NCBI GenBank assembly: GCA_024195585.1 | Contig: SWBL01000217.1 | Coordinates: 1 to 64,000, forward strand | Length of the DNA: 64,000 bases | Direction: 5' to 3' | Origin: Aureobasidium sp. EXF-3400 | Lineage: Eukaryota; Ascomycota; Dothideomycetes; Dothideales; Saccotheciaceae | Shown here: positions 23,392 through 34,453 of the stretch, one piece after another | Layout: the number at the start of each line of letters is the position of its first letter | Position numbering within the stretch: the first letter of the stretch is position 1 | Notes under the pieces: model-generated | Databases searched by the model: none | What the model was told of the DNA's origin: nothing | What the model saw: only the letters and a program-made list of their open reading frames with translations | Position numbers and translations under genes: made by a program

Positions 23392-23821
23392 CACGACGAT
23401 TGAGTATTGTTGTAGTGGTTGGTCGAGCGACAAGTCGCGAACCATCGAGCTCTTTTCATTCGAGCCCAAACAGACCTATGACGCAGCGTTTTGTGTTCTC
23501 ACGTGTCAACAGTAGCATAACACAAAGCACCGAACTGTTTCTCCTCCTGTTCATATGGTGATCACCGACTCAGCTATCGCCAGAAAGCTGACCTCATAAT
23601 CTGTGCTTTGACCGTGGTGATCGTGTTGGCGTGGTCTATAACGCCATATCACACGACGAGGGGCTTAGTGCATAGCGCCGGCCATGTGGCCGAGCGCGAC
23701 AAGCGACTTGTGTTTGTGTGTCATTTGTTATTCAATGTGATACGATATCTGAAAAGACCCTCCCGTATATAATGTCATGTCTGTCGTCGATCAAAGCACT
23801 GTATGTCTGTCCTTTGCTGCT
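23392..23821. other. Intergenic upstream of kinase copy 1
   Basis: Carries the kinase promoter and the 3' end of the inhibitor gene. A tRNA-like block (gtggccgagcg) near 23685 lacks the rest of a tRNA. Nothing else is seen. Confidence 0.5.
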
Positions 23822-24208
23822 CTACTGGGTTCTGACCTCGCCATCGTTCTCGACGTTGATGTGGTCGTCAGACGAAAGGCTGTGGACCTTGTCCTCGGGG
23901 AACTCGGCACTGTTGGACCGTCAGTTGTTGGCGCCTTCGTGGGAAGACAGGTCCTCCTGGCAGAAGAGGCGTACGTGAAGCCCTTGATCAGCTTGAACTC
24001 GGTGGTGATCTTGCCGCCCTGGTCGGTGACCTGTTTCTTGGCACTGTGATCAGGGTCAGTATGAGCATGCTGGATATAGATGAGAGAGAAACCTACGCGT
24101 CGAGCTTGGATGCGTCGGCACCATCCTTGAGAGAAACCTGGACTCGGTCAACCATCTGGATGCATGATCTGTGTTGTCCGCTGCTAGGCTTACGTTGATT
24201 GAAGGCAT
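23822..24208 (-). CDS. PBI2: Proteinase B inhibitor (I9 family), 70 aa, four exons
   Basis: Small cytosolic/vacuolar inhibitor of the subtilisin-like vacuolar protease B, related to subtilisin propeptides. The gene is split so finely that no long frame shows it. Exons: 24194-24208 (five codons, MPSIN), 24097-24137, 23975-24043, 23822-23909; all introns are GT-AG and all joins keep frame. The product continues VSLKDGADASKLDA, then KQVTDQGGKITTEFKLIKGF, then AEFPEDKVHSLSS and INVENDGEVRTQ. These match the family core: GG in the middle, LIKGF, and a V-E-x-D-x-x-V end. A nearer first-intron acceptor would add six residues but make a 36-base intron. It is divergent from BMS1. Confidence 0.88.
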
Positions 24209-24739
24209 ATTGAGTCGAAATGTACGGGTGAGATAGGAGGTTGATGTGGTAGAGAAGCTGTGTTTGAAAGAGGAGAGTAGAGAAGTGGTGGGTTGCAAGA
24301 AGAAGGCGGGCATGAAATGAACAGTTGCCAATCTCACCTCCAAACCCGCTTCGACCCCTCGGCTGCGGCTTGACGTAGTTGCTCTGTTTACAATGTGCAC
24401 GTGAAGAACGCCTCGAGATCCACCACCAGGCTAGATGCGCAGCTTTTGATCCAGTAAAGACCTGACCATGGCCCGATTAGCCACGAATCACGCATTTTAT
24501 CCTATATCATTTGTGACGAGTCTGTTCGGGCTCAGCGACCAAAATGTCAACATGCAGCACCGTGCTATCGTGATAGAAATGGCTGGGGGAAGCCTCGGGC
24601 GTCGGCGATAGGATGCCAAGTGTTCGGCAGACATCCGATCGAGGGTCCCGGACTGATTAGGGCTTGCATCGAAAAGTTCAGATGGTTGTAACATTTTCTG
24701 ACCTTTGCCGCCGTCACTACTCTTGTCTCGCCCGACAAT
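24209..24739. promoter_or_regulatory. Divergent promoter region, PBI2 / BMS1
   Basis: 531 bases between divergent starts. A 125-codon minus frame here shows no domain. No clear TATA box. Both promoters must lie here. Confidence 0.5.
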
Positions 24740-27700
24740 ATGTCGGAAAACCAGACTAACCGGCCGCATCGCGCGACCAAGGAGAAGAAGGCCGCACATA
24801 CTGGCGACCGTAATCCCAAGGCCTTTGCCTTTTCGCGTCCTGGAAAATTGCAGAAGCAGGCCGCTCGTTCTCACGATGTAAGGTCCTCATGGATTTGTGA
24901 TTCGACAGGCTCTGACAATTCCTAGGTCAAAGAGAAGCGTCTCCACGTACCTCTGGTGGATCGTCTGCCCGAAGAGGCCCCTCCAATCGTCGTTGGTGTC
25001 GTCGGCCCTCCCGGAGTGGGCAAGACGACCCTCATCAAATCCCTCGTCCGAAGATACACCAAGCAGCCCATCACCCAGCCCGTCGGACCCATTACTGTTG
25101 TCACATCAAAGAGGAGGAGACTCACAATCATGGAGTGTCCGGCCGATTCTCTGGCTGCCATGATGGACGTGGCCAAGGTTGTCGACATTGTGCTGCTCAT
25201 GATTGACGGAAACTATGGCTTTGAGATGGAGACGATGGAATTCTTGAACGTCTTGTCCTCCAGTGGTATGCCTGGTAACGTATTCGGCATTCTGACCCAT
25301 CTCGACCTTTTCCGCAAGCAGGAGGCCCTCAAAGCTCAGAAGAAGCGTCTCAAGCACCGATTCTGGAGCGAATTATACTCTGGAGCCAAACTTTTCTACC
25401 TCTCCGGTGTCGTCAACGGCAGATATCCCGATCGCGAAATTCTCAACCTCTCACGTTTCTTGTCCGTCATGAAGAACCCTCGCCCTCTTGTTTGGCGCAA
25501 CAGCCATCCCTACGCCTTGGCCGACCGCTTCCTCGACATTACTCCACCTACCAAGATTGAGGAAGATGCCAAATGCGATCGTACCGTCGCCTTGTACGGC
25601 TACCTTCGTGGCACCAACTTCCCTGCCAACGGTGCACGAGTCCACGTGCCTGGTGTCGGCGATCTCAGTGTTTCCAATATCGAAGCTCTCCCCGACCCGT
25701 GTCCCACGCCATTCTTGGACCAGGCAATCGCTAAGGCTACCGGCAAGTCTGGCAGGAGGAGATTGGGAGAAAAACAAAAGCTCATCTACGCCCCAATGTC
25801 TGATGTTGGTGGTGTGCTTGTGGACAAGGACGCCGTCTACGTCGATATCAAGAGTCAGACTTTCGACCCCGAGGATGATGAGATAGAGCGAGGACTGGGC
25901 GAACAGATGGTCGTTGGCTTGCAGGGTGGTCGCAAGCTACTCGGACAGAGCGAGGGCGGCCTGCAACTTTTCGGCGACGGCGAGAAGCTGACTGGCGAAG
26001 ATCTTGGTCGCAAGTCTGCTCGTGTTTTGTCAAGAAGAATCGACGACGAGGAGGCAAGTCCTGAAGACGAGGGCTTTGAGAGTGGCGATGAGGAAGAGGA
26101 GGAGTTTGAGAGTGGAGACTCTGATGCCGATGAAGACGCTGACGAGGATATGCTTGTTCCTGCTCTCAAGCGCAGAGAGGCCAGCCCTGACGCAACCGGC
26201 GAGGAAATCGCCTTCGCCGACAGTGACTCTGACCTTGGTTCCATGTCTGAAGCTGAAGATGTCAGCGATCCAGAAGACTACGACGAAGATGCCGAATACA
26301 GTGAGGATGAAGACGGTAACCTTCGCTGGAAGAAGAACATGACCGAGCGTGCCGCTGCCCTCCACCAACGCAGAATGCCCTATCGCACAGTCGAACTCGC
26401 CCGCCTATTATACAATGACATGCTTTCGACAGCACAGGTCTTGCGCCAATGGCGCGGCGAGAACGACGAGGAAGAAGACATTGAAGATGAGGACGAGGAG
26501 GATTTGTTCGAAAAGAAGAAGCCTGTCGAGGCCGAAGCTGCCCTCGACCGTCACATCCCAATGTACAACAGAACCGAGCTTGAAGAGAAATGGACCGACG
26601 AAGAGAACCTAGAAGCCATCCGCTCTAGATTCGCATCTGGCCATATGCTTAACGGTGGGGACGATGAAGATGGCTCCGAAGCGGAATTCAACGGCATTGA
26701 GGATGACGAGGATGAAGGTGATGGTGCTTTCGAGGATCTGGAGACTGGAGAGTCTCATGGCGCTGAAGACGAGCCCCAAGCGAACGGCGCCGACGGCGAA
26801 GAAGAACCAGACTTGGATGCTGAACGTGAGCGCAACGCCAGAAGAAAGGAAGAGCTCAAGCTTCGCTTCGAAGAGGAGGATAAAGAAGGCTTCGCAAACG
26901 ACAAGGGCAACGCTAAACGCGAGAGCGGCGAAGACGAATTTGGTGAGGACGACTGGTATGATGCACAGAAGGCTCTCATTCAGAAGCAGCTCGACATCAA
27001 CCGCTCAGAGTTTGACGCACTGGATGAGCAATCTCGTGTGAGGGTCGAGGGTCACAAAGCAGGAACCTATGCTCGTATCGTTCTGGAGAATGTCCCTTGC
27101 GAGTTCGTGGAAAAGTTCAATCCTCGATTCCCTGTCCTCATCGGTGGTCTGGCGCCTACCGAAGACCGTTTCGGCTACGTTCAGATTCGCATCAAGCGTC
27201 ACAGATGGCACAAGAAGATTCTGAAGACGAACGATCCTCTCATCTTCTCCCTTGGATGGAGGCGTTTCCAGAGCATGCCCATGTACAGCATTTCAGATTC
27301 CCGAACAAGAAATCGCATGCTCAAGTACACGCCTGAGCACATGCATTGTTTCGGAACCTTCTATGGCCCGTTGATTGCGCCCAATACTGGTTTCTGCTGC
27401 GTGCAGTCCTTCTCCAACAAGAACCCCGGCTTCCGAATTGCTGCTACTGGTGTAGTTCTCAATGTCGACGAGTCAACTGAAATCGTCAAGAAGCTCAAAT
27501 TGACTGGTCACCCATACAAGATCTTCAAGAACACTGCATTCATCAAGGACATGTTCAGCACCTCTCTCGAAATCGCCAAGTTCGAAGGTGCTAGCGTGCG
27601 TACCGTCTCTGGTATTCGTGGTCAGATCAAGAAGGCACTCAGCAAGCCAGAAGGTAACTTCCGTGCTACGTTCGAAGACAAGATTCTCATGTCAGACATC

Positions 27701-28264
27701 GTCTTCTTGAGAGCCTGGTACCCAGTCAAGCCTCACCGTTACTACAATCCTGTAACCAACCTGCTGGATGCCGATGTGAACAGCGAAGGATGGCAGGGAA
27801 TGCGTCTGACTGGTCAAGTCCGCCACGCTCTCGACATTGCCACACCCAAAGACAAGAACTCCGCCTACCGTACCATCGAACGCCAAGAGCGTCACTTTAA
27901 CCCCCTACGTGTACCTCGCAAGGTGGCCGCTGAGCTGCCATTCAAGTCTCAGATCGTCCAGATGAAGCCCCAGAAGAACGAGACATACATGCAGAAGCGT
28001 GCGGTTGTTGCTGGCAAGGACGAGAAGGAGGCTCGAAGACTGCTCCAACAAGTCCAGACACTGAGGAACGAGAAGGTTGCGAAGCGCCGTGCTAAGCAAG
28101 AGGAGCGCAAGCAGCCATACCGTGCCAAGGTCGCTGAGAACATCGAGAAGAGAGCTGAGAGAGAAAAGAAGGAGAAGGAAGAATACTGGCGCAGAGAAGG
28201 CAAGAAGAGAAAGGGCTGGAATGATGGTGAAAGTGGCGGCGGTGGCAAGAGAAGAAGGGGTTAA
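24740..28264 (+). CDS. BMS1: Ribosome biogenesis GTPase BMS1, 1,158 aa
   Basis: Nucleolar GTPase of the small-subunit processome, needed for 18S rRNA maturation; works with Rcl1. Exons 24740-24877 and 24926-28264, joining HD to VKEKRLHVP. The N terminus is basic ([19 protein letters not shown]). The G domain shows the P-loop GPPGVGKT at about 73-80, [16 protein letters not shown] and LTHLDLF in place of NKxD. A long Asp/Glu-rich central region with charged repeats ([19 protein letters not shown]) separates it from the conserved C-terminal domain ([46 protein letters not shown]). The tail is Lys/Arg/Glu-rich and ends KRRRG, a nuclear/nucleolar signal. Length is normal for the family. Confidence 0.97.
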
Positions 28265-29745
28265 GCACTGGTGTGACTTCTTTCATCTGCATGTGGATAT
28301 ATCTGTTCAAAAGCGAGTTCATATAGGAGCATTTCTCAGGCGTCAAACAATGGTTGTTTCTTTTCACCAGTATGCATCATGTAGGCTGATTAGTAAAGTG
28401 AAAATGCAATGTGTTCCTCACGATCACGTTCCTCGCCCCCGGTCTGTCTTATTGGAAGACATTTGAGAAGTCTTTCTGCTCACGCACAACCAGGTCGATC
28501 CTACTGATTTTGTCGTCTGGCATCAGAAGGAAGGTGCAATGAAAGGGTCCGCCTCGGTCCATTTCAAGCGGCTCTCCAAGTCTTGGCGGCTGCTTCAGCT
28601 TCCTCCGTTCGACCTCACCTTCTCATTCCACATCAAACATTGTCAAACTTGGCCTGCCATCCCAAGTCGAGCAGGCCGACCAATCAGTCAATGCCAGCTT
28701 CTATTGTTCGACGAGGCTTCGATCGTGAGGCCATCGCGAGACCTGCACGACAGGGTAACAACCCTCTGGCATTGCCCAGTGTCAATGCCTGCACACACAC
28801 TCGTCTCAGCAGGTAATCGTTGGGGCGTCATCTGTTCTGTATCTTGGTGAGGCAGGTACTGCAATATCTCCATGTCTCTATCCCCTGTTTGCGCATATTC
28901 GGGATGACACCTCAACGATGTGCTCGAATCCGCTTGCTGGTCTGCAGTTTGGTATGCTTGTGATGAAACATCGCCGACATATGCAAAGCACAGAGCAGAG
29001 CTGGACGGTCGTTCGACAGGAGAGACACTATTGACGAAAGAGCAAGGACGCAAGCAAACACAAACATCTTGGATCGAGGAGGTGGCAGGGCAATGAGGTT
29101 TCTGCGGCCGACCTAGATTACGATGTTCAGTACAAAGCTGGGAAGGGCCATTGGTGGTTATGATGATGTAAAAGCCGATCCTCAACCATGACCGGAAGTC
29201 AGCATCTTAAGAATTAGGCCGTGTTAGAAGGCTACCCGAAACATCGATACCGAGGCAACGACGACGACCTTCGAGGAAGTATGCAGATATGATACCGAGA
29301 GTTTTGATACCGACCAACAACGACATTGGGACCATACTTGTTCTGATTTACCATAAAACGGAATAAGGGGGAAAAGGAGGTCTCGATTGTAGGTTCGCCA
29401 TCAGCTGGGATACTCCCATGCCTGAGCAACTGATTCATAGGTATGTTTCGGAAGCGACTCTGGGATCAGCATAAGAGACCTCGTATGATCATCGCGTTAA
29501 TTTGTGTCAAGTCGAACGCGCGGTGCATTAGTGTACAATGTGAAACTCTTGCCCCACATTAGACTCGACTTTAACCAACAAAATATTTCGATCAACATGT
29601 GCATACAAAAGGTCGACCTTCCTATTCTCAAAACACCCAAAACACACCTCACACTCTTTTCATACAACTCCACACTCATTCACCTCGTCAAGGAATCTCT
29701 ATCTTTCTCTTCCTTCCTCATCCAATCAATACACAAAACACCACA
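28265..29745. other. Intergenic, no supported gene
   Basis: About 1.5 kb between BMS1 and the GPI protein, both on the plus strand. A minus frame of 165 codons (28688-29185) and a plus frame of 103 codons (28539-28850) overlap; neither shows a domain or a secretion signal. The last 80 bases are a CT-rich leader typical of a highly expressed gene, ending cacaATG. Confidence 0.5.
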
Positions 29746-30489
29746 ATGCGTACCTCTACCGCCGCTATTGCTCTTGCACTCGCTGCTTGCTCGGCAGCAG
29801 CTCCTCAGGGTGTCGTCTACGTTACCAGTGTGATCGATAAGACCACTACCTGGTGTCCTGCAGGAGCGACAATAATTCACGCCAGCGGTACTACCGTTCT
29901 GACTGCTGCTACCATGATGACTCTTCCCGTTTCCTCTGCTGTTCAAGCTGTTTCTGCCTCGACACCCGCAGCTGTTTCTGTCTCTTCGGTTCCCGAAGTT
30001 GCTTCAGTCTCTTCGACTCCCAAGGCCACTTCTGCCCCCGTGGTTCCCACCGCCGGCTCGTACGAGTCCGCACCTGTCTCGTCTGCTGTAGTTGTTCCGG
30101 CTTCTTCGGTAGCTACTGCCGTCTCGGTCCCATCTCTTCCCGCCTCAAGCCCTGTCTCGCCCGAGGAGACATCGAGCGTCCCTGCTGTTGTCGAGTCGAG
30201 CCCTGCTCCCATTGCCTCGGTCGGAACTGCCACCCCCATCGTTCCTGGTGCAGCATACGCATCCTCTGCTCCTTACCCTGTGTCAATGGCCACTGGCGCT
30301 GTCGGTTACGCTCAGCCATCGGGTGTTGCTGGTGCCTCTGGCATGGCTCAGCCTTCAGGAGTTGCTGGCGCCACTGGTTCCTCATCATCTGCCAACCCTT
30401 CTTCGACCTACACTGGTGCTGCTTCTCGCAACATCGCTGGTGCCACTGGAATCTTTGCCGTTGCTGCCGCTGTCTTCGCTCTCGTCTAA
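29746..30489 (+). CDS. GPI-anchored Ser/Ala-rich cell wall protein, 247 aa
   Basis: Small secreted wall or membrane protein. The signal peptide MRTSTAAIALALAACSAAA is followed by a short conserved-looking segment (VVYVTSVIDKTTTWCPAGA) with the only Cys of the mature part. The rest is about 170 residues rich in Ser, Ala, Val, Pro, probably heavily O-mannosylated, with a short tandem repeat (AQPSGVAGASGM / AQPSGVAGATGS). The C terminus has a small-residue cleavage site (SRNIAGATG) and a hydrophobic tail (IFAVAAAVFALV) typical of a GPI signal. The start is set by the signal peptide and an A-rich context; upstream in-frame codons do not look secretory. The CT-rich leader suggests strong expression. 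Confidence 0.9.
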   Translation: MRTSTAAIALALAACSAAAPQGVVYVTSVIDKTTTWCPAGATIIHASGTTVLTAATMMTLPVSSAVQAVSASTPAAVSVSSVPEVASVSSTPKATSAPVVPTAGSYESAPVSSAVVVPASSVATAVSVPSLPASSPVSPEETSSVPAVVESSPAPIASVGTATPIVPGAAYASSAPYPVSMATGAVGYAQPSGVAGASGMAQPSGVAGATGSSSSANPSSTYTGAASRNIAGATGIFAVAAAVFALV

Positions 30490-31175
30490 ACAACCTGAGT
30501 ATCTCTCTTCTTTACAACCCAGCCATGAAGATACGAGGCTCGAGGGTTTGTTTTACGCCAATGATACCAACAAGAACTGCTCAGAGATGCAGTAAATTCT
30601 CTTCTTTTGTCCCATTTGGGCATGTTCATATTTTCCTTGTTATAGACCTTCTTACTCGTCTGATTTTGTGCAAGTTTGCACGGATCATGCTAAAATCTTA
30701 TACACTCAAACTCTTTCTGTTTCACTAGGCCTGTGTTATCTGGAGAACATACCGGCTTATGTATAAATGTATTTTGTTACAAGAACCCTATCTTGGAATC
30801 TTATCTGACTCTGGAGTGATTTCCGCGGCCTGATATTGCATGCTCTAATGTTTCGTGAGCTTTGATACCTGCCTTGTCCCACCACATACCCCATAGAGCC
30901 AAATCTTGACTCGACCTGACAAGTCGGCAGCGATAAGGATGATGTGGTGAGCCTATCTTGAGAAGACGTGGCTCGTGGTCAAGGCATGATCGATCTCCTT
31001 GAAGACTCGGGGACATCCCCTGTCGTCGATGATGGTTCTCCCTGATACCATGGGTCCGGTCCATCCATATGGATAACTACCGGCTTCAGCGAAGAGGCTC
31101 TGCATGTCCTCCTTGAATCGAAGGGAAGAATGCAAGCGCAAAGCTCTCAACGGCATCCTACCAAGGGAGGCCCAT
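30490..31175. other. Intergenic between convergent genes
   Basis: 3' regions of the GPI protein and of kinase copy 2. Two overlapping minus frames (30801-31064 and 30953-31186) read like protein (TGPMVSGRTIIDDRG, then LALWGMWWDKAG) but sit in different phases without a usable intron. They may be a decayed gene or chance. Confidence 0.4.
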
Positions 31176-32621
31176 CTATAGAGCATCCATGCTGGTTCTG
31201 GTGCTCAGGGTCTCGTTCTTGTTGCCGAGTTTGCTGATTTGAAGGAAAGCATCAACGCCATAACCCTCAAGATTATGTACTTCAAGGCTACCAGCCCAGT
31301 ACTCCGCGAATATACGGCTCATAGGCAAGCCAATCCCCAGACGAAGGTCGGGATGTCTACCAGACAGAGATCCCAGAGAGTGATCGAAACGAGTTTGTTT
31401 TTGGTCGTGCTTTTGGTTGGGCGTCTCTGATTCGGGAACCTTCAGATCCTGTAGCGTCGCTGCCAACTTGGGAACCTGCTCTAGATTTCGTAGTCTCCTG
31501 TTGCGTTCTGGTCCTTTACTAAAGGACCATAGGTTTGGAAGATTCTCTTGATCGATACCGCCTCCTTGATCTGACACTCTGATGATGACATGTTGTGCAG
31601 CCTCACATATCAGAACCTCAATTGGCGGAGGCTTGGATCCATGGCGCTCGACTGTTGCTTGAAAGGAGTTTCGCAAAAGCTCGCCGATGATGTATTCCAG
31701 ATGACTTGGAATGTAAGGGAAGCAGATATCTTCGGCTCCTTCAATTATGACCTCAGGTAATGGCACGTCGGACCCATATGCCTGTTTGGCAAGACTACCA
31801 ATCGTGTTGGCGCACTCTTGAACAATCTCCTTTGCATTGCATCGGAGAAAGATCTCACCGACAAAGTCATCACCATGTTCTGGATGAAGTTTGGCTGCGG
31901 GAGGCAGATGATCTGGTGAGTGGAATGCTTTTGTCAGGGCGCAATGCTGCTCAGCGATGACTCGTCTGCTGATTCTTGACCTTAGTAACGAGTTCACGAG
32001 TTTGTCGCATTGCTCGCTTGGTATAGATTCGGATATCTCGAGTACTCCCATGGCAAGTCTTGGGATAACGCTCAAGTGATCTCTAAGCTGTTCTCGTACA
32101 ATATCACAGAATGCGTCGTTGTCCTTCAGGGTCTTTATCTCAGGAACCTTCCGTAGCGTCTCGAAGGCCGAGTAGTATAATTCGTAGACGTGGCTGATGT
32201 GAGGATTGACCAGAGCGGCGTATGGTAACGTTTGCATGTCGCGAAGACGGTGTGCAATTCTTATGGAGGATCAGCGGTGTGCGGTGTGTGTTCGACATGA
32301 AGTCTAAGTACCTGGTAGGAAGCTCGAGTCGAACATAATTAGCTGAGCCAAGTAATCGAGTGTCTGTGAGAAGTCGTCCAAAGAAGGTGAGTTGGCGCAA
32401 ACTGATGGGCCTTGCTTCTCGTTCCACCCATCTGCAAACAAAAAAAGGTCGTCAGCATGGAAATGATATGAAGGTGGAGATTCGTACTTGTCCAGAACCG
32501 AAGCAGGACGCCACGGCGGCGGGACTATGGAGATGTTTCTTCGCTCTGCCATCCATGTTGTGCGAGTCAAGGGACGTATTGATGATACAGCGCGGCATAG
32601 CAAAGGCTGAGTAGCCCTCAT
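31176..32621 (-). CDS. Mitochondrial PDK/BCKDK-family protein kinase, 445 aa (copy 2)
   Basis: Second 2-oxo acid dehydrogenase kinase of the window. Exons 32488-32621, 32312-32431 and 31176-32259; joins give DKWVERE and PTRIAHRLRDMQ. The presequence MRATQPLLCRAVSSIRPLTR is basic; an in-frame ATG at 32642 is an alternative start. Family motifs are RISRRVIAEQHCAL, LEYIIGELLRNSFQA (N box), SDQGGGIDQ (G1) and GIGLPMSRIFAEYWAG (G2). It aligns with copy 1 along the whole length but is clearly diverged, has no introns at shared sites and carries its insertion after G1 rather than before it. It is therefore an old paralogue, not a recent duplicate. It is divergent from the histone chaperone gene. Confidence 0.92.
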
Positions 32622-32964
32622 TCTGAAAGTGTGGTCAAACATCTTTTGGAAAATGTATGGCTAACGCATCTATATATACAAGCGACACAGTGTGGTCGAG
32701 GTGTGAGCGGAAACAGATGGCAGTGGTCAGCTAAGTTACAAGTCACGATGTAGGTGCGGCGGCATCAGGTGAGTTGTGTGATTGTCTGCAGATGCAAGTC
32801 GGGCCTCCTCCAGCGACGTTTTGGTCGAGGCTTCGACGACCCCGGAAAACTGGACCCTGACTGACGTTGTTGCTGTGGAGCTTGCGCCAAAGGCCTCCCA
32901 AAATTTTGTCTCTTCATTCTTTCCTCACTCATACCTTTTGCCTCTCACATCCAATCACATCAAA
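32622..32964. promoter_or_regulatory. Divergent promoter region, kinase copy 2 / SET chaperone
   Basis: 343 bases between divergent starts, so the promoters must overlap or abut. A TATA-like run (tatatata) lies near 32671-32678, about 50 bases upstream of the kinase ATG. The chaperone leader is CT-rich and ends caaaATG. Confidence 0.55.
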
Positions 32965-34080
32965 ATGGCCGACGAACAAGTACCAGTCCACTACGAGGAC
33001 CTCGCTCTTCTCGAGACCAAGTTCGACGAGGTCGACCGCCAAATTTGTATTCAATTCATGTTGCACCATTCATACTGGAACAAGAGCTGACAACCATCTA
33101 GTGGCCAAGCAATACGTCCTTAGCGCTCCTCTCTACGCTAAGCGTCAAGAAATCGTCTCTAAGATTGACAACTTCTGGCCCCTCGTCTTCGAGCAATCCC
33201 CTCCCGACCTCGACCGATACATCACCCCCAATGATGCCAACATCTTCGCCAAGCTGAAGAGCCTCAATGTCACCCGCTTCGAGGTCCCCATGGGTCCCGA
33301 GAAGATTGACTCTGAGGCTGGCGACCCGCGCAGTATCGCCATCCGCTTCGAGTTCGACGACAACGAGTACTTCACCAACTCCGTCCTCGAGAAGAAGTTC
33401 TGGTACAGAAGATCAAACGATGGCTGGACTGGCCTCGTTTCCGAGCCCGTCAAGATTGATTGGAAAGGCAAGGATCCTACCGAAGGTCTCAATGCTGCTG
33501 CCCTTGCTGTCTTCGAGGCACGCAAGAAGGCCGGCGATATGAAAAAGAAGGGCTTCCCTGCTCACAACAAGCTCCTTGAGCTGATCGAGACAAACAACGT
33601 TGATAACACCTCGTTCTTTGCCTGGTTCGGCTTCATCTCTGCAGATCGCTATGTCTCGGCCGAAGAGTCGGCCCAAGCCAACAAGGAGTACAAGGAGCGT
33701 CAGGACAAGAGATCCAACGGCGAGAGAGTTGAGAGCCCTGAGCCCGATGAGGAGGACATGCTCGAAATGACAGAAAGCGACGACGTACACCCAGAGGGCG
33801 AGGAGCTCGCTCAGTTGATCGCCGAGGACGTTTGGCCCAATGCTATCAAATACTTCAGTAAGTGTCGGTTCACCACTCGAGTCCGAAACCTTCTAACCTT
33901 TATTCAGCTCAAGCACAAGAGATGGAAGACATGTCCGAGATGGACTTTGAGGATCTTTCCGACGAGGATGACGATAACGAGCCAATCGACCTGAGAGCGC
34001 TGGTTGGCAAGGGCAAGCCTAAGACCAAGCCCTCCAGCAATGGCGCCGATGAGCCCCCCAAGAAGAAGCAGAAGAAATAG
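32965..34080 (+). CDS. NAP-family histone chaperone (SET/TAF-I-like), 336 aa
   Basis: Nuclear chaperone that binds histones during nucleosome assembly. Exons 32965-33046, 33102-33857 and 33908-34080; the first join gives DRQILAKQY and the second YFTQAQEM. An N-terminal dimerisation helix (LALLETKFDEVDRQI, YAKRQEIVSKI) is followed by the earmuff domain with FWPLVFEQSP, RFEFDDNEYF and SFFAWFGF. An acidic stretch (residues about 240-265 and DLSDEDDDNEP) precedes a basic end (PPKKKQKK) that could be a nuclear signal. Order and length fit SET/TAF-I-type proteins better than Nap1, which has a longer N terminus; I am less sure of the subfamily than of the family. Confidence 0.9.
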
Positions 34081-34453
34081 ATGCGAGAACGCCCCGCTCA
34101 CGCAAGGTCATACATATGGACTCATACATATGGACCCACCCAGGCGAGAGAGCGAGCCTCTCGAATGTTCACATGAAAGATGATCTTGGTAAGCTCTGGA
34201 AGAGCCAACAAAGCCAACAACATACCCGAGATATTGGCACCAAACCCCAAAAACTCACTTTGCAAGAATTCAAAATCTTTCCCTTTCCAAAGTCTTTCCG
34301 ATTCTCTCTTATGCACTACTTCTCTACCTATCAGGCTAAGCTCTCGATGGTTCTCCCAATTTTTTGTACGTCTGAGTGGTGTTTAGTGACCAGATCTCCT
34401 ATCTCTCCTCCAAGTTTACATGCTCCTCTTCTACATCAGCCCTTGTCGCTCTT
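34081..34453. other. 3' regions of two convergent genes
   Basis: 373 bases between convergent stops. No gene is supported; AT- and CT-rich stretches fit 3' untranslated sequence. Confidence 0.5.

Noticed and set aside
23678..23760. tRNA-Ser/Leu-like start (gtggccgagcg)
   Set aside because: No anticodon arm, T arm (ggttcgaa) or matching acceptor stem follows.
28688..29185. 165-codon minus-strand frame as a possible gene
   Set aside because: No domain, signal peptide, membrane segment or homologous pattern; overlaps equally plausible frames on the other strand.
29853..30728. 291-codon Cys-rich frame overlapping the GPI protein gene
   Set aside because: The very high Cys content is a frame-shifted reading of Ser/Ala/Val codons in the wall protein. 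It has no signal peptide and runs into the 3' region.
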